From Photobacterium aquae (lineage in GTDB: Bacteria > Pseudomonadota > Gammaproteobacteria > Enterobacterales > Vibrionaceae), in the NCBI RefSeq assembly GCF_001029445.1, contig NZ_LDOT01000020.1, forward strand, positions 119,568-183,567: a stretch of 64,000 bases of DNA. Direction: 5' to 3'. Positions within the stretch are counted from its first letter, which is position 1. Every line of letters begins with the position of its first letter. Below the pieces are notes generated by a model that worked only from the letters and a program-made list of their open reading frames with translations, ran no database searches and was not told the DNA's origin. A program made the translations under genes and the position numbers. Of the stretch, positions 28,323 through 38,622 are shown one piece after another.

Positions 28323-29723
28323 TTAGAAGCTAGCAGAGCGTGGAGTACGTGGGAATGGGATCACGTCACGTACGTTGCCCATACCGGTAACGTAAGATAC
28401 TAGACGCTCAAAGCCCAGACCAAAACCAGCGTGCGGTACTGTACCGTAACGGCGCAGATCGCGGTACCAGTTCATGTGCTCAGGGTCGATACCCATTTCG
28501 CGCATACGTGCGTCTAGGATATCCAGACGCTCTTCACGCTGAGAACCACCGATGATTTCACCAATGCCCGGTGCTAGTACGTCCATCGCAGCAACAGTCT
28601 TGCCGTCGTCGTTCATACGCATGTAGAAGGCTTTGATATCTTTCGGGTAGTTCTTAACGATTACCGGTGCCTTGAAGTGTTCTTCTGCGAGGTAACGCTC
28701 GTGCTCAGAAGACATGTCGATGCCCCACTCAACTGGGAATTCGAACTCGCGGCCAGAATCAAGAAGGATCTGGATTGCGTCAGTGTAGTCAACCTGAGCA
28801 AAATCAGATGAAACGAACTGCTCTAGACGAGTGATCGCTTGCTTGTCGATACGCTGTGCGAAGAACTCAAGGTCATCGCGGCGCTCTTCAAGTACAGCTT
28901 TGAATACATACTTCAGCATGTCTTCTGCCAGCTTGGCTACGTCATCTAGCTCTGCAAACGCAACTTCAGGCTCTACCATCCAGAACTCTGCTAGGTGGCG
29001 GCTTGTGTTTGAGTTTTCAGCACGGAAAGTTGGACCGAAAGTGTATACCTTGCTTAGTGCACAAGCGTAAGCTTCAGCGTTCAGCTGGCCAGAAACCGTT
29101 AGGAACGTCTCTTTGCCGAAGAAGTCTTCGTTGTAGTCAACGTTGCCTGCGTCAGTACGAGGTAGGTTTTCCATGTCTAGCGTAGAAACGCGGAACATTT
29201 CGCCGGCACCTTCACAGTCAGAGGCTGTGATAAGAGGTGCAGATACCCAGAAGTAACCCTGCTCGTGGTAGAAGCGGTGGATTGCCTGAGACAAGCAGTT
29301 ACGTACACGGGCAACAGCACCGATAACGTTAGTGCGAGGGCGAAGGTGAGCCACCTCACGTAGGTACTCGATAGAGTGGCGAGTTTTCGCCATTGGGTAT
29401 GTGTCAGCATCTTCAACCCAGCCAACAACTTTAACGTCAGTTGCTGCTAGTTCGAAATCCTGACCCTGTGCAGGCGACTCAACGATTTTACCAGTGACCT
29501 CAACAGAGCAACCAGTCGTCAGCTTAAGGACTTCTTCCTGGTAATTATTCAACTCATTAGGGACCACGGCCTGAATCGGGTCGAAACAAGAGCCGTCATA
29601 AATGGCAAGGAAAGAGATTCCAGCTTTGGAATCACGACGTGAGCGAATCCAGCCGCGAACAGTTACTTCACTGTCAACCGCTAGCTTACCGCTCAGTACG
29701 TCTTTTACAGGCGCGTAAGTCAT
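28323..29723 (-). CDS. asnS: Asparaginyl-tRNA synthetase
   Basis: Class II aminoacyl-tRNA synthetase, 466 residues as in E. coli. An N-terminal OB-fold anticodon-binding domain ([16 protein letters not shown]) precedes the catalytic domain. Motif 2 is in [20 protein letters not shown] and motif 3 in [15 protein letters not shown] near the C-terminus. It charges tRNA-Asn directly, which fits the presence of asnA in the same window as a source of asparagine. Single-gene unit. Confidence 0.97.
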   Translation of the reverse strand: MTYAPVKDVLSGKLAVDSEVTVRGWIRSRRDSKAGISFLAIYDGSCFDPIQAVVPNELNNYQEEVLKLTTGCSVEVTGKIVESPAQGQDFELAATDVKVVGWVEDADTYPMAKTRHSIEYLREVAHLRPRTNVIGAVARVRNCLSQAIHRFYHEQGYFWVSAPLITASDCEGAGEMFRVSTLDMENLPRTDAGNVDYNEDFFGKETFLTVSGQLNAEAYACALSKVYTFGPTFRAENSNTSRHLAEFWMVEPEVAFAELDDVAKLAEDMLKYVFKAVLEERRDDLEFFAQRIDKQAITRLEQFVSSDFAQVDYTDAIQILLDSGREFEFPVEWGIDMSSEHERYLAEEHFKAPVIVKNYPKDIKAFYMRMNDDGKTVAAMDVLAPGIGEIIGGSQREERLDILDARMREMGIDPEHMNWYRDLRRYGTVPHAGFGLGFERLVSYVTGMGNVRDVIPFPRTPRSASF

Positions 29724-29932
29724 GTGTAAATTATTCTCCGTTAAGGCACTTCATTACTGTCTTAGGGACTCATTCCCCAAAGACAGAGTCCAAACCACCA
29801 ATATTACCTGTCTGGCGTTCAGCATCAAGCTTTGTAATAGCTTGAAAACAGAAATAGGTCAACAAATGATGCTTATCCGGTTGTTTGCTGTTCAATAAGT
29901 GTTCGCTGTGCTGTTGTGCGAGCCCTGAAAGG

Positions 29933-29957
29933 AACAACCCGCGATGTGCGGGTTGTT
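29933..29957 (-). terminator. Hairpin at the end of the large lipoprotein gene
   Basis: AACAACCCGC and GCGGGTTGTT, 10-bp perfect stem, 5-base loop, 15 bases after the lipoprotein stop on the minus strand. There is only a weak T tract. Confidence 0.65.
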
Positions 29958-29971
29958 GGATTTTGCTTTGT

Positions 29972-32827
29972 TTATGGAGCGGGTGTCTCGGGGAGATAAG
30001 CGCATGTTTTGCCATCATTGAGAATCGTACCTGCATCGGGACCGGTGTCTTCTTCAACAGGTGGCGTGCTTTCGCTTGTTCCATCGTCGCTCGTCCCATC
30101 CCCCTCTGAAGCGGGTGTTTCTTCTGCTGGAGGGGCTTCTATGGGGGTAACATCGGGCACATCGGCCGCATCAATTAAGGTGATGATATCACTCCATATT
30201 TCCCCTTCATTGCTGCTATAGGCTAATGCTTCGTCGGTTTGCCAGCGGGTTTGGTGGTTGAAGGCTTTGATGGCTAAGCGCAATCCATCGGTATCGGTGA
30301 TTTGCAATCGTTCGTTCATTGAGCCGTCCAGCGCTTCGTAGTACAGCGTCCCGTCATCTTCCAGTCGCCATTTGATTTCGAAGTTGAAGCCACAGCCATC
30401 TGAGTCGATATAACGGCCAAGGAAGAAGTCACCGGAAAAATCGTCACTTAACTTCAAGTAGCGAGAGCTGTCGTTGGCAAAGGTGAGTGCTTTGTCATCA
30501 GAGCGTTCTCCCGTTTGGCCAACTAACAGGGTTTCTGTAAAGCGTGGATCTCGATCGAACCAGATCTGTTTGCAGTTGGCTGCGGCATTGGTGTAATCCG
30601 TCAAAGTTTGTTTGGTTACGGGGGTTGTGGTATCCGGATCCCAGCCTGAATCGGCGATCGCACAGCTAGCTAGTTGATCCGCGGCATAATAACGCACCAT
30701 GACATTGTCAATGGCATCAAGGGGGGCATCGCTACCAGTTTCAAGGTGGCGATATTGCTTAAATGCCAGTAGACGTTGGTCGTAATCTCGGCTCGTGAGC
30801 GCCCAGCGGTTATAGTTGCCATTTTCGTTGGTGTCGGGAGTCAGGGTTAGGTATCCCTCGTCGCCTAATGACCAGCTGCGACTGCCCGTTTCGAGTTCGG
30901 TATGGCGGTATTGTTCCCATTGGTTATTGTCGCGTAGGATTTGAGCGCTGATTTCACCATCAGGGCTGATTTGAACCCAGTGGCGGTCAAGTAGGTTATC
31001 AAGGGCTGATGTTGTTAGCCTCTCATCACCACCACATTCGGTAACGGCATTGAGATAAAGATCCGAATTGGCATTGCCCGTATTGCCAAATCCACAGTTG
31101 CCGAAAGGCGGGAGATTGTCACGGCTGGTTGCCGCGAAGATTTGCTCTTTGGCGTCAATGTCAAAACCTGAGAAGTTGAACTCTTCGCCGTCAAGCAGGA
31201 CTTCTCCGATATGGACAAAATCTCTATCAGCAACAAGAAACAGTTTTTGGCTGTTAAATTGGTAATTGTCAGAGAGCTGGCGAATGATATCGGGAATATC
31301 AAAGCGAATGAGTTGCTGGCCGAATGCGCCTGTCGACGCCCATACCCCATAGCTCTGGATCGTCCATTCATCGGCGGCGATATTGCTCCAGTAACGTACG
31401 GTGAAGAACCCGTCATCGATGAGCTCCACGACGATATTGTCACTGAGCTTGAAGCCGTTGACTGAATCAATCTCAGCACCGACATCTTCCAGCGGCGTGA
31501 TCACCTCATCCAAAGTGACATAGTCGATATCCGGTTGGGCGTAAGGGGAGATCCGGCATTCGTCTTGGCCATTGGTGTTGTCACATAGCAGATATGTCTC
31601 GTTTTCTGGTCGCCAAGTAAAGTAGAACCCAGAGGATCCGGCACTAAATTGCGCATCGGGTTTGATGTAGCGGGTTATGTAATGATTATCCTTGCTCGAT
31701 AGAAAATCGTGAATTCGCTTGCCCTCGAGAGGGTAAACGCCGGCGGATAACCGGATGCCTGCCTCGTCCTCTTTATCCAAGGCCGCATCGGTCAAAACCG
31801 CTGATTGGCGAGTGATTGCCACGACCTTGAGGTAGTTGAACATCCCGGTCCAGCCTTCGTTAGTCAGGACCTGCAATTGGATATCGTCGGTAGAGAAGGA
31901 TGTGGAGTTACTGAAGTATGTGAAAAACTCGGCAAGGGAAATGGCTTGATTGCCGTCCTTGTTCCAGCGGAATTCGTTTACCGTTGTCTCAGCGCCGTCA
32001 TAAAGGGTTTGGTCAGCATGAATACCGACGGCGGCATTGCTGTTCTCGGTGCTGATTTGCCAATAGCCGTCATTAAGTATGGCCTGAATGTCCGCTTCGG
32101 TTGCGGCTTGCTCGGTAAAGAAGCGCTCAATTCGGCCATCGATCATGGTGTTAACCAGCGAGAGCTGCATCAGATCTTTGAGTGTTAGGCCTTGTAGCCC
32201 TAATTTGGGAAAAAGTGTATCTCGGATGTCCGTTGCGATGGTATTGATATCTTGATACGCGAAGAGCACTTTGCCTTGTGGTGCCTCGATAAAAACGTCT
32301 TCGAATACTCCCCAGTTGCCGATTTGCGCCACGCGCTTAGCGAGGGCGAAGTAGGCAAGGGATGACTCAAGAGTGATGCTCAATCGTTCTGTTGCCAGAG
32401 GGGTGATATAGAGGCCTTCTGGCAGGGTTTCACCTAGGGTGATTTCAGGTATGCCTTTCACATCAAGTAGCAGGACGGCATTGATTCTGGGACGCGTACC
32501 AGCCTCGAGGGTGTAAATGCCATCGCCGGTTGTTGACCACTGGCTAATCTCAATCGTATCGGCAATAAGCCCTTTATCATCGAGCCAAACGGCTGTGAAA
32601 TTCTGTTCAGTAAGGGTTCTTACAGCATCGGCGTAGGCTGGCCGTAATAGATTGGACTGAAAGGCGATGGTGTCCATATTTGCCGGAAGATCAACCGAGA
32701 CGGTGAATTGGGTACGGGTGGGAGCGGGTTCAGCCGCGGTTGGAGTTGTGGTGTTTCCGCTATCGCCGCAGGCAGTCAATAGAAGGCTCACCGCTGCCCA
32801 TAGGCAACACCCTAGATAATTGCGCAT
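29972..32827 (-). CDS. Large lipoprotein of unknown function (951 aa)
   Basis: The N-terminus has a lipoprotein signal with lipobox LLTAC (Cys 20), followed by a Thr/Pro/Ala-rich linker and a large soluble part. There are no membrane segments beyond the signal, and it is rich in Asp, aromatic residues and Thr, like surface or periplasmic beta-rich proteins. The C-terminus (from about residue 890) is an acidic, Pro/Thr/Glu-rich tail with a cysteine near the end. I do not recognise a catalytic motif or a named domain. The lack of neighbouring partners gives no clue. It is likely anchored to the outer membrane. Confidence 0.8.
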   Translation of the reverse strand: MRNYLGCCLWAAVSLLLTACGDSGNTTTPTAAEPAPTRTQFTVSVDLPANMDTIAFQSNLLRPAYADAVRTLTEQNFTAVWLDDKGLIADTIEISQWSTTGDGIYTLEAGTRPRINAVLLLDVKGIPEITLGETLPEGLYITPLATERLSITLESSLAYFALAKRVAQIGNWGVFEDVFIEAPQGKVLFAYQDINTIATDIRDTLFPKLGLQGLTLKDLMQLSLVNTMIDGRIERFFTEQAATEADIQAILNDGYWQISTENSNAAVGIHADQTLYDGAETTVNEFRWNKDGNQAISLAEFFTYFSNSTSFSTDDIQLQVLTNEGWTGMFNYLKVVAITRQSAVLTDAALDKEDEAGIRLSAGVYPLEGKRIHDFLSSKDNHYITRYIKPDAQFSAGSSGFYFTWRPENETYLLCDNTNGQDECRISPYAQPDIDYVTLDEVITPLEDVGAEIDSVNGFKLSDNIVVELIDDGFFTVRYWSNIAADEWTIQSYGVWASTGAFGQQLIRFDIPDIIRQLSDNYQFNSQKLFLVADRDFVHIGEVLLDGEEFNFSGFDIDAKEQIFAATSRDNLPPFGNCGFGNTGNANSDLYLNAVTECGGDERLTTSALDNLLDRHWVQISPDGEISAQILRDNNQWEQYRHTELETGSRSWSLGDEGYLTLTPDTNENGNYNRWALTSRDYDQRLLAFKQYRHLETGSDAPLDAIDNVMVRYYAADQLASCAIADSGWDPDTTTPVTKQTLTDYTNAAANCKQIWFDRDPRFTETLLVGQTGERSDDKALTFANDSSRYLKLSDDFSGDFFLGRYIDSDGCGFNFEIKWRLEDDGTLYYEALDGSMNERLQITDTDGLRLAIKAFNHQTRWQTDEALAYSSNEGEIWSDIITLIDAADVPDVTPIEAPPAEETPASEGDGTSDDGTSESTPPVEEDTGPDAGTILNDGKTCAYLPETPAP

Positions 32828-32980
32828 AATTTTCCCCTCAGTGCCTGAGAAAAAGTGTATCGAATCCGAGCTGTCCCCATTGACTCCTTCGAGGCAGTAG
32901 CATCGGTAATAGGTTTTTGATTGAGTATAGTGATGGGGAGGAGGGCGATTGCCGGAATTGAAAATGGTCTTGAGGATAAT

Positions 32981-33008
32981 GCAGCCGTCTTGTTGTTAAG
33001 ACGGCTGC
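32981..33008 (-). terminator. Hairpin after queE
   Basis: GCAGCCGTCTT and AAGACGGCTGC, an 11-bp perfect stem with a 6-base loop, 20 bases after the queE stop. No clear T run. Confidence 0.65.
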
Positions 33009-33028
33009 CGGAGAATCAGGGCAGGAAG

Positions 33029-33697
33029 TTAGGCAATAGCCAGGTATTTGTGTGTTTGGATAGACAGGCGCCAGTTGCGTTTGATGCAGGTTTCGATGCA
33101 CAACTCGGTCGCGCGTGGTTTTTGGCTGATAGGCTGAAGGGCGATGTTGACCTTGGGTTTGAGGGTTTTTCCGGCAAGCAGGGCATCCAGTTGCTCGATG
33201 TCTTTTTCAGTACCGACTGGATGTTTGATTTCATCTGCTCGCGCCAAAGCGCTGGCCAATACTGGCAATTTGCCCTTCATATTGATTTTGGGTGAGACGG
33301 TGACCCAGGTATCTGCGGTTGCGAGGATCTCGGATGTCCCGCTGGTTTCGATCTGACAATGGAATCCAGCATTCTCGAGAGCCGTGGTAAGCGGTATCAA
33401 ATCATAGATACAAGGCTCGCCACCAGTAATAACAACATGTTTTGCGGTATATTTTTGATCTTGAAGTAGTTTAACGACGCCATCTGCATCTAGCTCACAC
33501 CATAGTGGTGAATCGCCTCGTTTGGCCATCACCGTTTCAATAGTGGTCTGATCTTGCGGTTCGGCACTCCACGTTTGTTTCGTATCGCACCATGAACACC
33601 CGACAGGGCAAATTTGCAAACGTACGAAAATGGCGGGCATGCCAGTGAATACGCCTTCACCTTGAATGGTTTCAAATACTTCGTTAATTTTGTACAC
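33029..33697 (-). CDS. queE: 7-carboxy-7-deazaguanine synthase QueE (radical SAM)
   Basis: Radical SAM enzyme of the queuosine/preQ0 pathway, 222 residues. The cluster motif is CPVGCSWC (CX3CX2C, about residue 28), with TIQGEGVFTG before it and VVITGGEPC (about residue 90) as GGEP motif. I place the start at GTG 33697, with GAGG 7 bases before it, which gives the usual N-terminus (xYKINEVFETIQGEG); the ATG upstream would add 39 unusual residues. QueC and QueD are not in the window. Confidence 0.92.
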   Translation of the reverse strand: MYKINEVFETIQGEGVFTGMPAIFVRLQICPVGCSWCDTKQTWSAEPQDQTTIETVMAKRGDSPLWCELDADGVVKLLQDQKYTAKHVVITGGEPCIYDLIPLTTALENAGFHCQIETSGTSEILATADTWVTVSPKINMKGKLPVLASALARADEIKHPVGTEKDIEQLDALLAGKTLKPKVNIALQPISQKPRATELCIETCIKRNWRLSIQTHKYLAIA

Positions 33698-33868
33698 CGC
33701 TAACCTCGTGGTGGTAAAAGATTGACTGCGGATTATACCAGCTAGAGCTAACGATGGTATCGGGATCCGTGTTGAGGCTCCCATAAATTTTATTGCTGAA
33801 ATAAGCAGCCGCATAATTATGGATTTATGTTACAGAGAGCAAATTTTCCTAAATATTTCATATTTCCC

Positions 33869-33884
33869 TGTGACAGCTATCACG
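33869..33884 (+). promoter_or_regulatory. CRP-type site upstream of mlc
   Basis: TGTGACAGCTATCACG fits TGTGA-N6-TCACA at 9 of 10 positions, 84 bases before the mlc ATG. CRP control of mlc is known in E. coli. Confidence 0.65.
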
Positions 33885-33967
33885 TAGCAAAAAACTTTGG
33901 CTTCACAATTAGTTCGCAAAGTAAAAAAATTCGTTAGCAATTACTTTTATTTTTTCAGGAGTTTGGC

Positions 33968-35182
33968 ATGTACGTCGCCCAGCCCGGTCATATTGATCAT
34001 ATTAAAAGAAATAATGCTGGCAGCGTGTACAAGCTAATTGACCAGTATGCTCCAATTTCACGCATCGAACTGTCGAAGCGCAGCCAGTTGGCTCCTGCCA
34101 GTATCACCAAGATCACTCGGGAATTGATAGAAGCGCATTTGATCAAAGAGACAGCGATTCAAGAATCGTCGAACCGAGGCCGTCCCGCGATAGGTCTGGT
34201 TCCTGCCAATGAAGGATGGCAGTTTTTGTCGATGCGTTTGGGTCGTGGTTATATGACCATTGCCTTGCATGAACAGGGAGGGGATATATTGGTCGAGGAG
34301 CGACAGAATCTTGATGTTCTTCATCAAGACGAAGTGCTGAAGAAACTGATAGAAGAAATCCACTCTTTCTTTGCCCGCCATGTTAGCGAGCTTGATCGAA
34401 TCACCGCTATAGCCGTATCACTTCCGGGTCTTGTGAATGCCGAGACGGGAGTGGTATTGCAGATGCCTTATTACGAAGTGCATAACCTAGAGCTTGGCCC
34501 TGCTATTCATGATGCGACGGGGTTGCCGGTATTTATCGGGAACGATACCCGCTCATGGGCCTTGGCCGAAAAACTATTTGGTAATTCACGAGATGTGGCC
34601 AACTCGCTGCTTGTTTCGATTCACCACGGTGTAGGTGCTGGTATCGTGCTGGATAATATGGTCTTGTCGGGCAGAATGGGCAATGTCGGTGAATTAGGCC
34701 ATATTCAGATTAAGCCGTATGGCAAACGTTGTTTTTGTGGCAATCATGGTTGCTTGGAAACGGTGGCGAGCTTGAAGGCGGTTATCGAGCAAGTGGAGTT
34801 GAGACTTCGTGAGGGGCATCCCTCAAGCCTGCATGGCAAGGTGCTGACCATCGAGGGCATTTGTGATGCTGCCGTATCTGGAGACACTCTGGCAAGGCAG
34901 ATCATCGTTGAGCTTGGCCACCACCTTGGTCAGGCCATTGCGATTATGGTTAATTTGTTCAATCCTGACAAGGTACTGATTGGAGGCGAATTTAATCGCG
35001 CTAAATCAGTGCTGTACCCTGCGATTATGGAATGTATCCGTACTCAGTCATTACCGCTGTACAATAAGGGGTTAGTGATTGAGCAAAGTTGCTTCTACAC
35101 CCAAGCCACCATGCCGGGGGCAGCCTTGGTTAAGCAGGCGATGTACGACGGCCATTTATTGATGAAGTTGATTGAAGGCTAA
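33968..35182 (+). CDS. mlc: ROK-family repressor Mlc
   Basis: A 404-residue repressor of sugar phosphotransferase genes. The N-terminal winged helix-turn-helix (ISRIELSKRSQLAPASITKI, about residues 30-49) is followed by a ROK domain. The zinc-binding motif is clear: His 245 and CFCGNHGC with Cys 255, 257 and 262. The length and the GELGHIQIKPYGKRC stretch fit Mlc; NagC is the related alternative, less likely because no nag gene is near. CAGGAG stands before the ATG. Confidence 0.88.
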   Translation: MYVAQPGHIDHIKRNNAGSVYKLIDQYAPISRIELSKRSQLAPASITKITRELIEAHLIKETAIQESSNRGRPAIGLVPANEGWQFLSMRLGRGYMTIALHEQGGDILVEERQNLDVLHQDEVLKKLIEEIHSFFARHVSELDRITAIAVSLPGLVNAETGVVLQMPYYEVHNLELGPAIHDATGLPVFIGNDTRSWALAEKLFGNSRDVANSLLVSIHHGVGAGIVLDNMVLSGRMGNVGELGHIQIKPYGKRCFCGNHGCLETVASLKAVIEQVELRLREGHPSSLHGKVLTIEGICDAAVSGDTLARQIIVELGHHLGQAIAIMVNLFNPDKVLIGGEFNRAKSVLYPAIMECIRTQSLPLYNKGLVIEQSCFYTQATMPGAALVKQAMYDGHLLMKLIEG

Positions 35183-35437
35183 TTAGAGGTTGGTGGTTTA
35201 CTCAAAATATTCAAAGAGAGACAGTTGATTAAAATAAGGCGATAAATTTGTCTTGTTCATGAGCGCTTAGGTACGCCATATGCGATTTTATTTGTGCTTT
35301 CTGATTGTCTATTCGAAAAATATGAATTTATTTTAGAGTAAATATATATTGTTTTGGACACGGAATTCTCGAATTAAACAATAAAATATTAATAAGTCTT
35401 TGTTAAAAAACACATCCACAGACATTAAATGCTTTTG

Positions 35438-36004
35438 CTACAGATCTTTTTTTAGTTGCTCATCTATCACATTATGAAGAAATGAGAGTGCAGCACGATG
35501 ATCACTGCGGCTCATGAACCATTGCTTCTGGTTGGTCTCTAGTGGGAGTAATTCCAACCAGCGCTGGCATACCCATGTCATGTCATTGTAATCGGGGATT
35601 GGGTATTGCGCGGCATGCTCAGGATATTCATCGAACAGGGCTTTCAGGCTGTTTGATATATCTCTGTCGACAAACTTAATGTCGGCCGGTGTCCAGTTGG
35701 TTAACATAGTGATATCACCAAACCGCAATCCGTCGTCTTCCTTCCAATGTCTGTTGATTACAAATTTTTCGATACCCTTGACCGTGATACCTAAGAGTCC
35801 ATCAGGCAATTTTTCAAAATCGGTGATGATTGCCCGGGTACCAAAGTGACATAGATTAGTATCATCTTTCATGCAGAGCCCAAAGCCATCGCTGGATGCC
35901 ATGGCTAATTTCACAAGGCGAGTGTAGCGGGGTTCAAAAATTCGTAGTTTGCTGACGCCGCCGGGCAGCAGGTAAATCTGTAATGGAAAAAGTGGTAATT
36001 GCAT
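35438..36004 (-). CDS. LON substrate-binding-domain protein
   Basis: A 188-residue protein consisting of the Lon N-terminal domain alone (LPLFPLQIYLLPGGVSKLRIFEPRYTRLV at the start). Such stand-alone domains lack the ATPase and protease parts of Lon; their role is unknown, possibly substrate binding. The gene stands alone between mlc and bioA, in the opposite sense to mlc. Confidence 0.85.
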   Translation of the reverse strand: MQLPLFPLQIYLLPGGVSKLRIFEPRYTRLVKLAMASSDGFGLCMKDDTNLCHFGTRAIITDFEKLPDGLLGITVKGIEKFVINRHWKEDDGLRFGDITMLTNWTPADIKFVDRDISNSLKALFDEYPEHAAQYPIPDYNDMTWVCQRWLELLPLETNQKQWFMSRSDHRAALSFLHNVIDEQLKKDL

Positions 36005-36112
36005 AATTTTAGCCTTTACTGACGTTACATATTATTGGGTACGTTCTAACGTGCTATAACGTTCAGAAAAAGTATAAGCAGACAGATCTCGGGTGTTGTC
36101 TGCTTTTCGATA

Positions 36113-37393
36113 CTATTGCAATGCTTGTTCAATGGCAGAAGTTAATTTGCTAAGTTCTTGTTGATTAATAATAAAAGGAGGCATTATGTAGACAAGTGTG
36201 CCAAATGGGCGAATCCATACACCGTTGTCGACAAATACTTCTTGAATAACCGCCAAATCTACAGGGCAGTGTAGCTCTACCACGCCAATTGCACCTAACC
36301 ATCGAACGGCTTTTACATTGCCGAGTCTTGTTAGTGCCGGGAGGGTATCAGCAAGTTGTTTTTCAATGCTTTTTACCTGTTCTTTCCAGTGATTCTTAGC
36401 CAATATATCGAGGCTTGCATTGGCGACCGCACAGGCCAATGGATTGCCCATGAAGGTAGGGCCATGCATGAAGCATCCTGCTTCGCCATTGCATACCGTG
36501 TCTGCGACATGAGATGTGGTCAAGGTCGCAGACAGTGTCATATATCCACCAGTCAGCGCTTTACCCAGACACATGATATCCGGTGTGATCCCCGCGTGCT
36601 CACACGCAAATAATTTTCCGGTTCGGCCAAATCCCGTCGCAATTTCATCAACGATGAGCAGTATTCCATGTTGGTCACACAGCTGACGTACCTTGCTGAG
36701 GAATGTCGGGTGGTAGATCCGCATCCCTCCTGCACCTTGTACGATAGGTTCGATGATCACCGCGGCAATTTCTTGGCTGTGAGTCGTTATTTTTTCCTTG
36801 AAGTCCTCAATATCCTGTTCTTGCCACGGCTCGAAGAATCCCCCTTGTGGTGACTCGGCAAAGATATGCTCGGGTAAGAAACCTTTGTACAGGGAGTGCA
36901 TTGAATTATCGGGATCAGTTACCGACATGGCGGCAAATGTATCGCCATGGTAGCCGTGACGAACGGTAAGAAATTTCGGCCGGCGTTGACCTTTGCTGTG
37001 CCAATACTGAAGAGCCATTTTCAGGGCGACTTCGACGGCGACAGAGCCAGAATCGGCGAGGAATACGTGCTGGAGTGTAGAGGGCGTGATATCGATCAGT
37101 TTCTTGCACAGCTCGACAGCGGGCTGGTGGGTAATTCCGCCAAACATAACATGGGACATCTGGTCTATTTGTGCTTTGGCGGCGTTGTTGAGATCTGGAT
37201 GGTTATAGCCATGTATGGTTGACCACCATGACGACATTCCATCAATGATCTTTCTACCGTCTTCTAAGGTTAGGTAAACCCCGTCAGCTCGACTGACCGG
37301 GTAGCAGGGGAGCGGTGAGACCGTCGATGTGTAGGGGTGCCAGATATGCTGTTGGTCAAATTGGAGATCAATAGAGTTGGTTATTTTTAGCAC
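36113..37393 (-). CDS. bioA: Adenosylmethionine-8-amino-7-oxononanoate aminotransferase BioA
   Basis: PLP enzyme of biotin synthesis, 426 residues, forming 7,8-diaminopelargonate. Family landmarks are DQQHIWHPYTST (near residue 14), DGMSSWW, DEIATGFGRTG, and the cofactor lysine in CLGKALTGGYM (about residue 275). The start is GTG 37393; its ribosome site (AAGG) and first bases lie inside the BirA operator. It is divergent from bioBFCD, as in E. coli. Confidence 0.95.
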   Translation of the reverse strand: MLKITNSIDLQFDQQHIWHPYTSTVSPLPCYPVSRADGVYLTLEDGRKIIDGMSSWWSTIHGYNHPDLNNAAKAQIDQMSHVMFGGITHQPAVELCKKLIDITPSTLQHVFLADSGSVAVEVALKMALQYWHSKGQRRPKFLTVRHGYHGDTFAAMSVTDPDNSMHSLYKGFLPEHIFAESPQGGFFEPWQEQDIEDFKEKITTHSQEIAAVIIEPIVQGAGGMRIYHPTFLSKVRQLCDQHGILLIVDEIATGFGRTGKLFACEHAGITPDIMCLGKALTGGYMTLSATLTTSHVADTVCNGEAGCFMHGPTFMGNPLACAVANASLDILAKNHWKEQVKSIEKQLADTLPALTRLGNVKAVRWLGAIGVVELHCPVDLAVIQEVFVDNGVWIRPFGTLVYIMPPFIINQQELSKLTSAIEQALQ

Positions 37394-37395
37394 AG

Positions 37396-37428
37396 ATGTA
37401 AACCTTGTTCCTTGTTGGTGGTTGACAG
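37396..37428. promoter_or_regulatory. BirA (biotin repressor) operator
   Basis: ATGTAAACC, 15-base spacer, GGTTGACAG. The arms match the BirA operator pattern TTGTAAACC-N15/16-GGTTTACAA with few mismatches. The site lies between the divergent bioA and bioB genes and begins 3 bases before the bioA start, so BirA would cover the bioA initiation region. Confidence 0.8.
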
Positions 37429-37569
37429 TCTACCGTCTCCCAGTAGACTAGCCAAGTATCAATAAGCAGATAAGTTAGTTTGATAAAGATCGTCTCGAGT
37501 GGCTCGCCACTGTGCTGATTTGGGACTTGTCTTATATAAATAACTAATAAAAATAAGAGGTTATTACAC

Positions 37570-38622
37570 GTGGAAGTACATCATGACTGGACAGTCGAGG
37601 AAGTTCAAGCCTTGTTTGAAAAACCGTTCATGGATTTGTTGTTCGAGGCACAGTTGGTGCATCGCCAATATCATGAGGCCAATAAGGTTCAGGTGAGCAC
37701 CTTGCTTTCTATTAAAACGGGTGCTTGTCCTGAAGATTGCAAATACTGCCCGCAGAGTGCCCACTACCGTACTGATATTGAGCGTGAACGTCTGCTTGAA
37801 GTGGAGCGAGTTCTGGATGCGGCGCAAAAGGCCAAGTCCTCGGGAGCCACGCGTTTTTGTATGGGGGCTGCTTGGAAAAATCCCAAAGAGCGTGATATGC
37901 CCTATCTGTTGGATATGGTCAAGGGCGTAAAATCGATGGGCTTGGAAACCTGTATGACTCTTGGGATGATTACGGGGGCGCAGGCCAATGAGCTGGCACA
38001 GGCCGGTCTTGATTACTACAACCATAATCTCGATACCTCGCCGGAATTCTACGGCAATATCATCACGACTCGGACTTATCAGGATCGTCTGGATACCTTG
38101 AGCCATGTTCGTGATGCGGGGATGAAAATTTGCTCTGGCGGGATCATTGGTATGGGGGAAAGCCACCGCGATCGTGCAGGCTTGCTGGTAGAACTGGCGA
38201 ATCTTCCAACGCATCCGGAGAGTGTGCCGATTAACATGCTGGTTAAAGTCAAGGGGACGCCGCTCGAATCTGCAGAAGATGTCGATCCCTTTGATTTTAT
38301 CCGCATTATCGCCGTGGCCAGAATCATTATGCCGCAATCAGCAGTGCGTTTGTCGGCCGGGCGAGAAGATATGAATGAGCAAATGCAAGCCTTGTGCTTT
38401 ATGGCGGGGGCAAATTCGGTCTTTTATGGCTGCAAGCTGCTGACGACACCGAATCCCGGCGAAGACAAAGATATGCAACTTTTCGCCAAGCTTGGCATTA
38501 ACCGTCAGGAACAGGTCGCGAAACCCGATGAGGTTCAGGCTGAAGAAATTCTAGGGCAAGTTGCGGTACGTGTTGCTTCACGGCCGGGAAAAGACGATAT
38601 GTTCTATGACGCATCACTATAG
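37570..38622 (+). CDS. bioB: Biotin synthase BioB
   Basis: Radical SAM enzyme that inserts sulfur into dethiobiotin, 350 residues. The SAM cluster motif [10 protein letters not shown] has cysteines 53, 57 and 60, followed by the [11 protein letters not shown] region. The start is GTG 37570 with AAGAGG 9 bases before it; the N-terminus aligns with E. coli BioB (WTxxxVxxLFEKP). It is first gene of bioBFCD; the bioF start lies within its last codons. Confidence 0.96.
   Translation: MEVHHDWTVEEVQALFEKPFMDLLFEAQLVHRQYHEANKVQVSTLLSIKTGACPEDCKYCPQSAHYRTDIERERLLEVERVLDAAQKAKSSGATRFCMGAAWKNPKERDMPYLLDMVKGVKSMGLETCMTLGMITGAQANELAQAGLDYYNHNLDTSPEFYGNIITTRTYQDRLDTLSHVRDAGMKICSGGIIGMGESHRDRAGLLVELANLPTHPESVPINMLVKVKGTPLESAEDVDPFDFIRIIAVARIIMPQSAVRLSAGREDMNEQMQALCFMAGANSVFYGCKLLTTPNPGEDKDMQLFAKLGINRQEQVAKPDEVQAEEILGQVAVRVASRPGKDDMFYDASL

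Noticed and set aside
32921..33295. 124-codon frame on the plus strand
   Set aside because: Antisense to queE and its terminator; a shadow frame.
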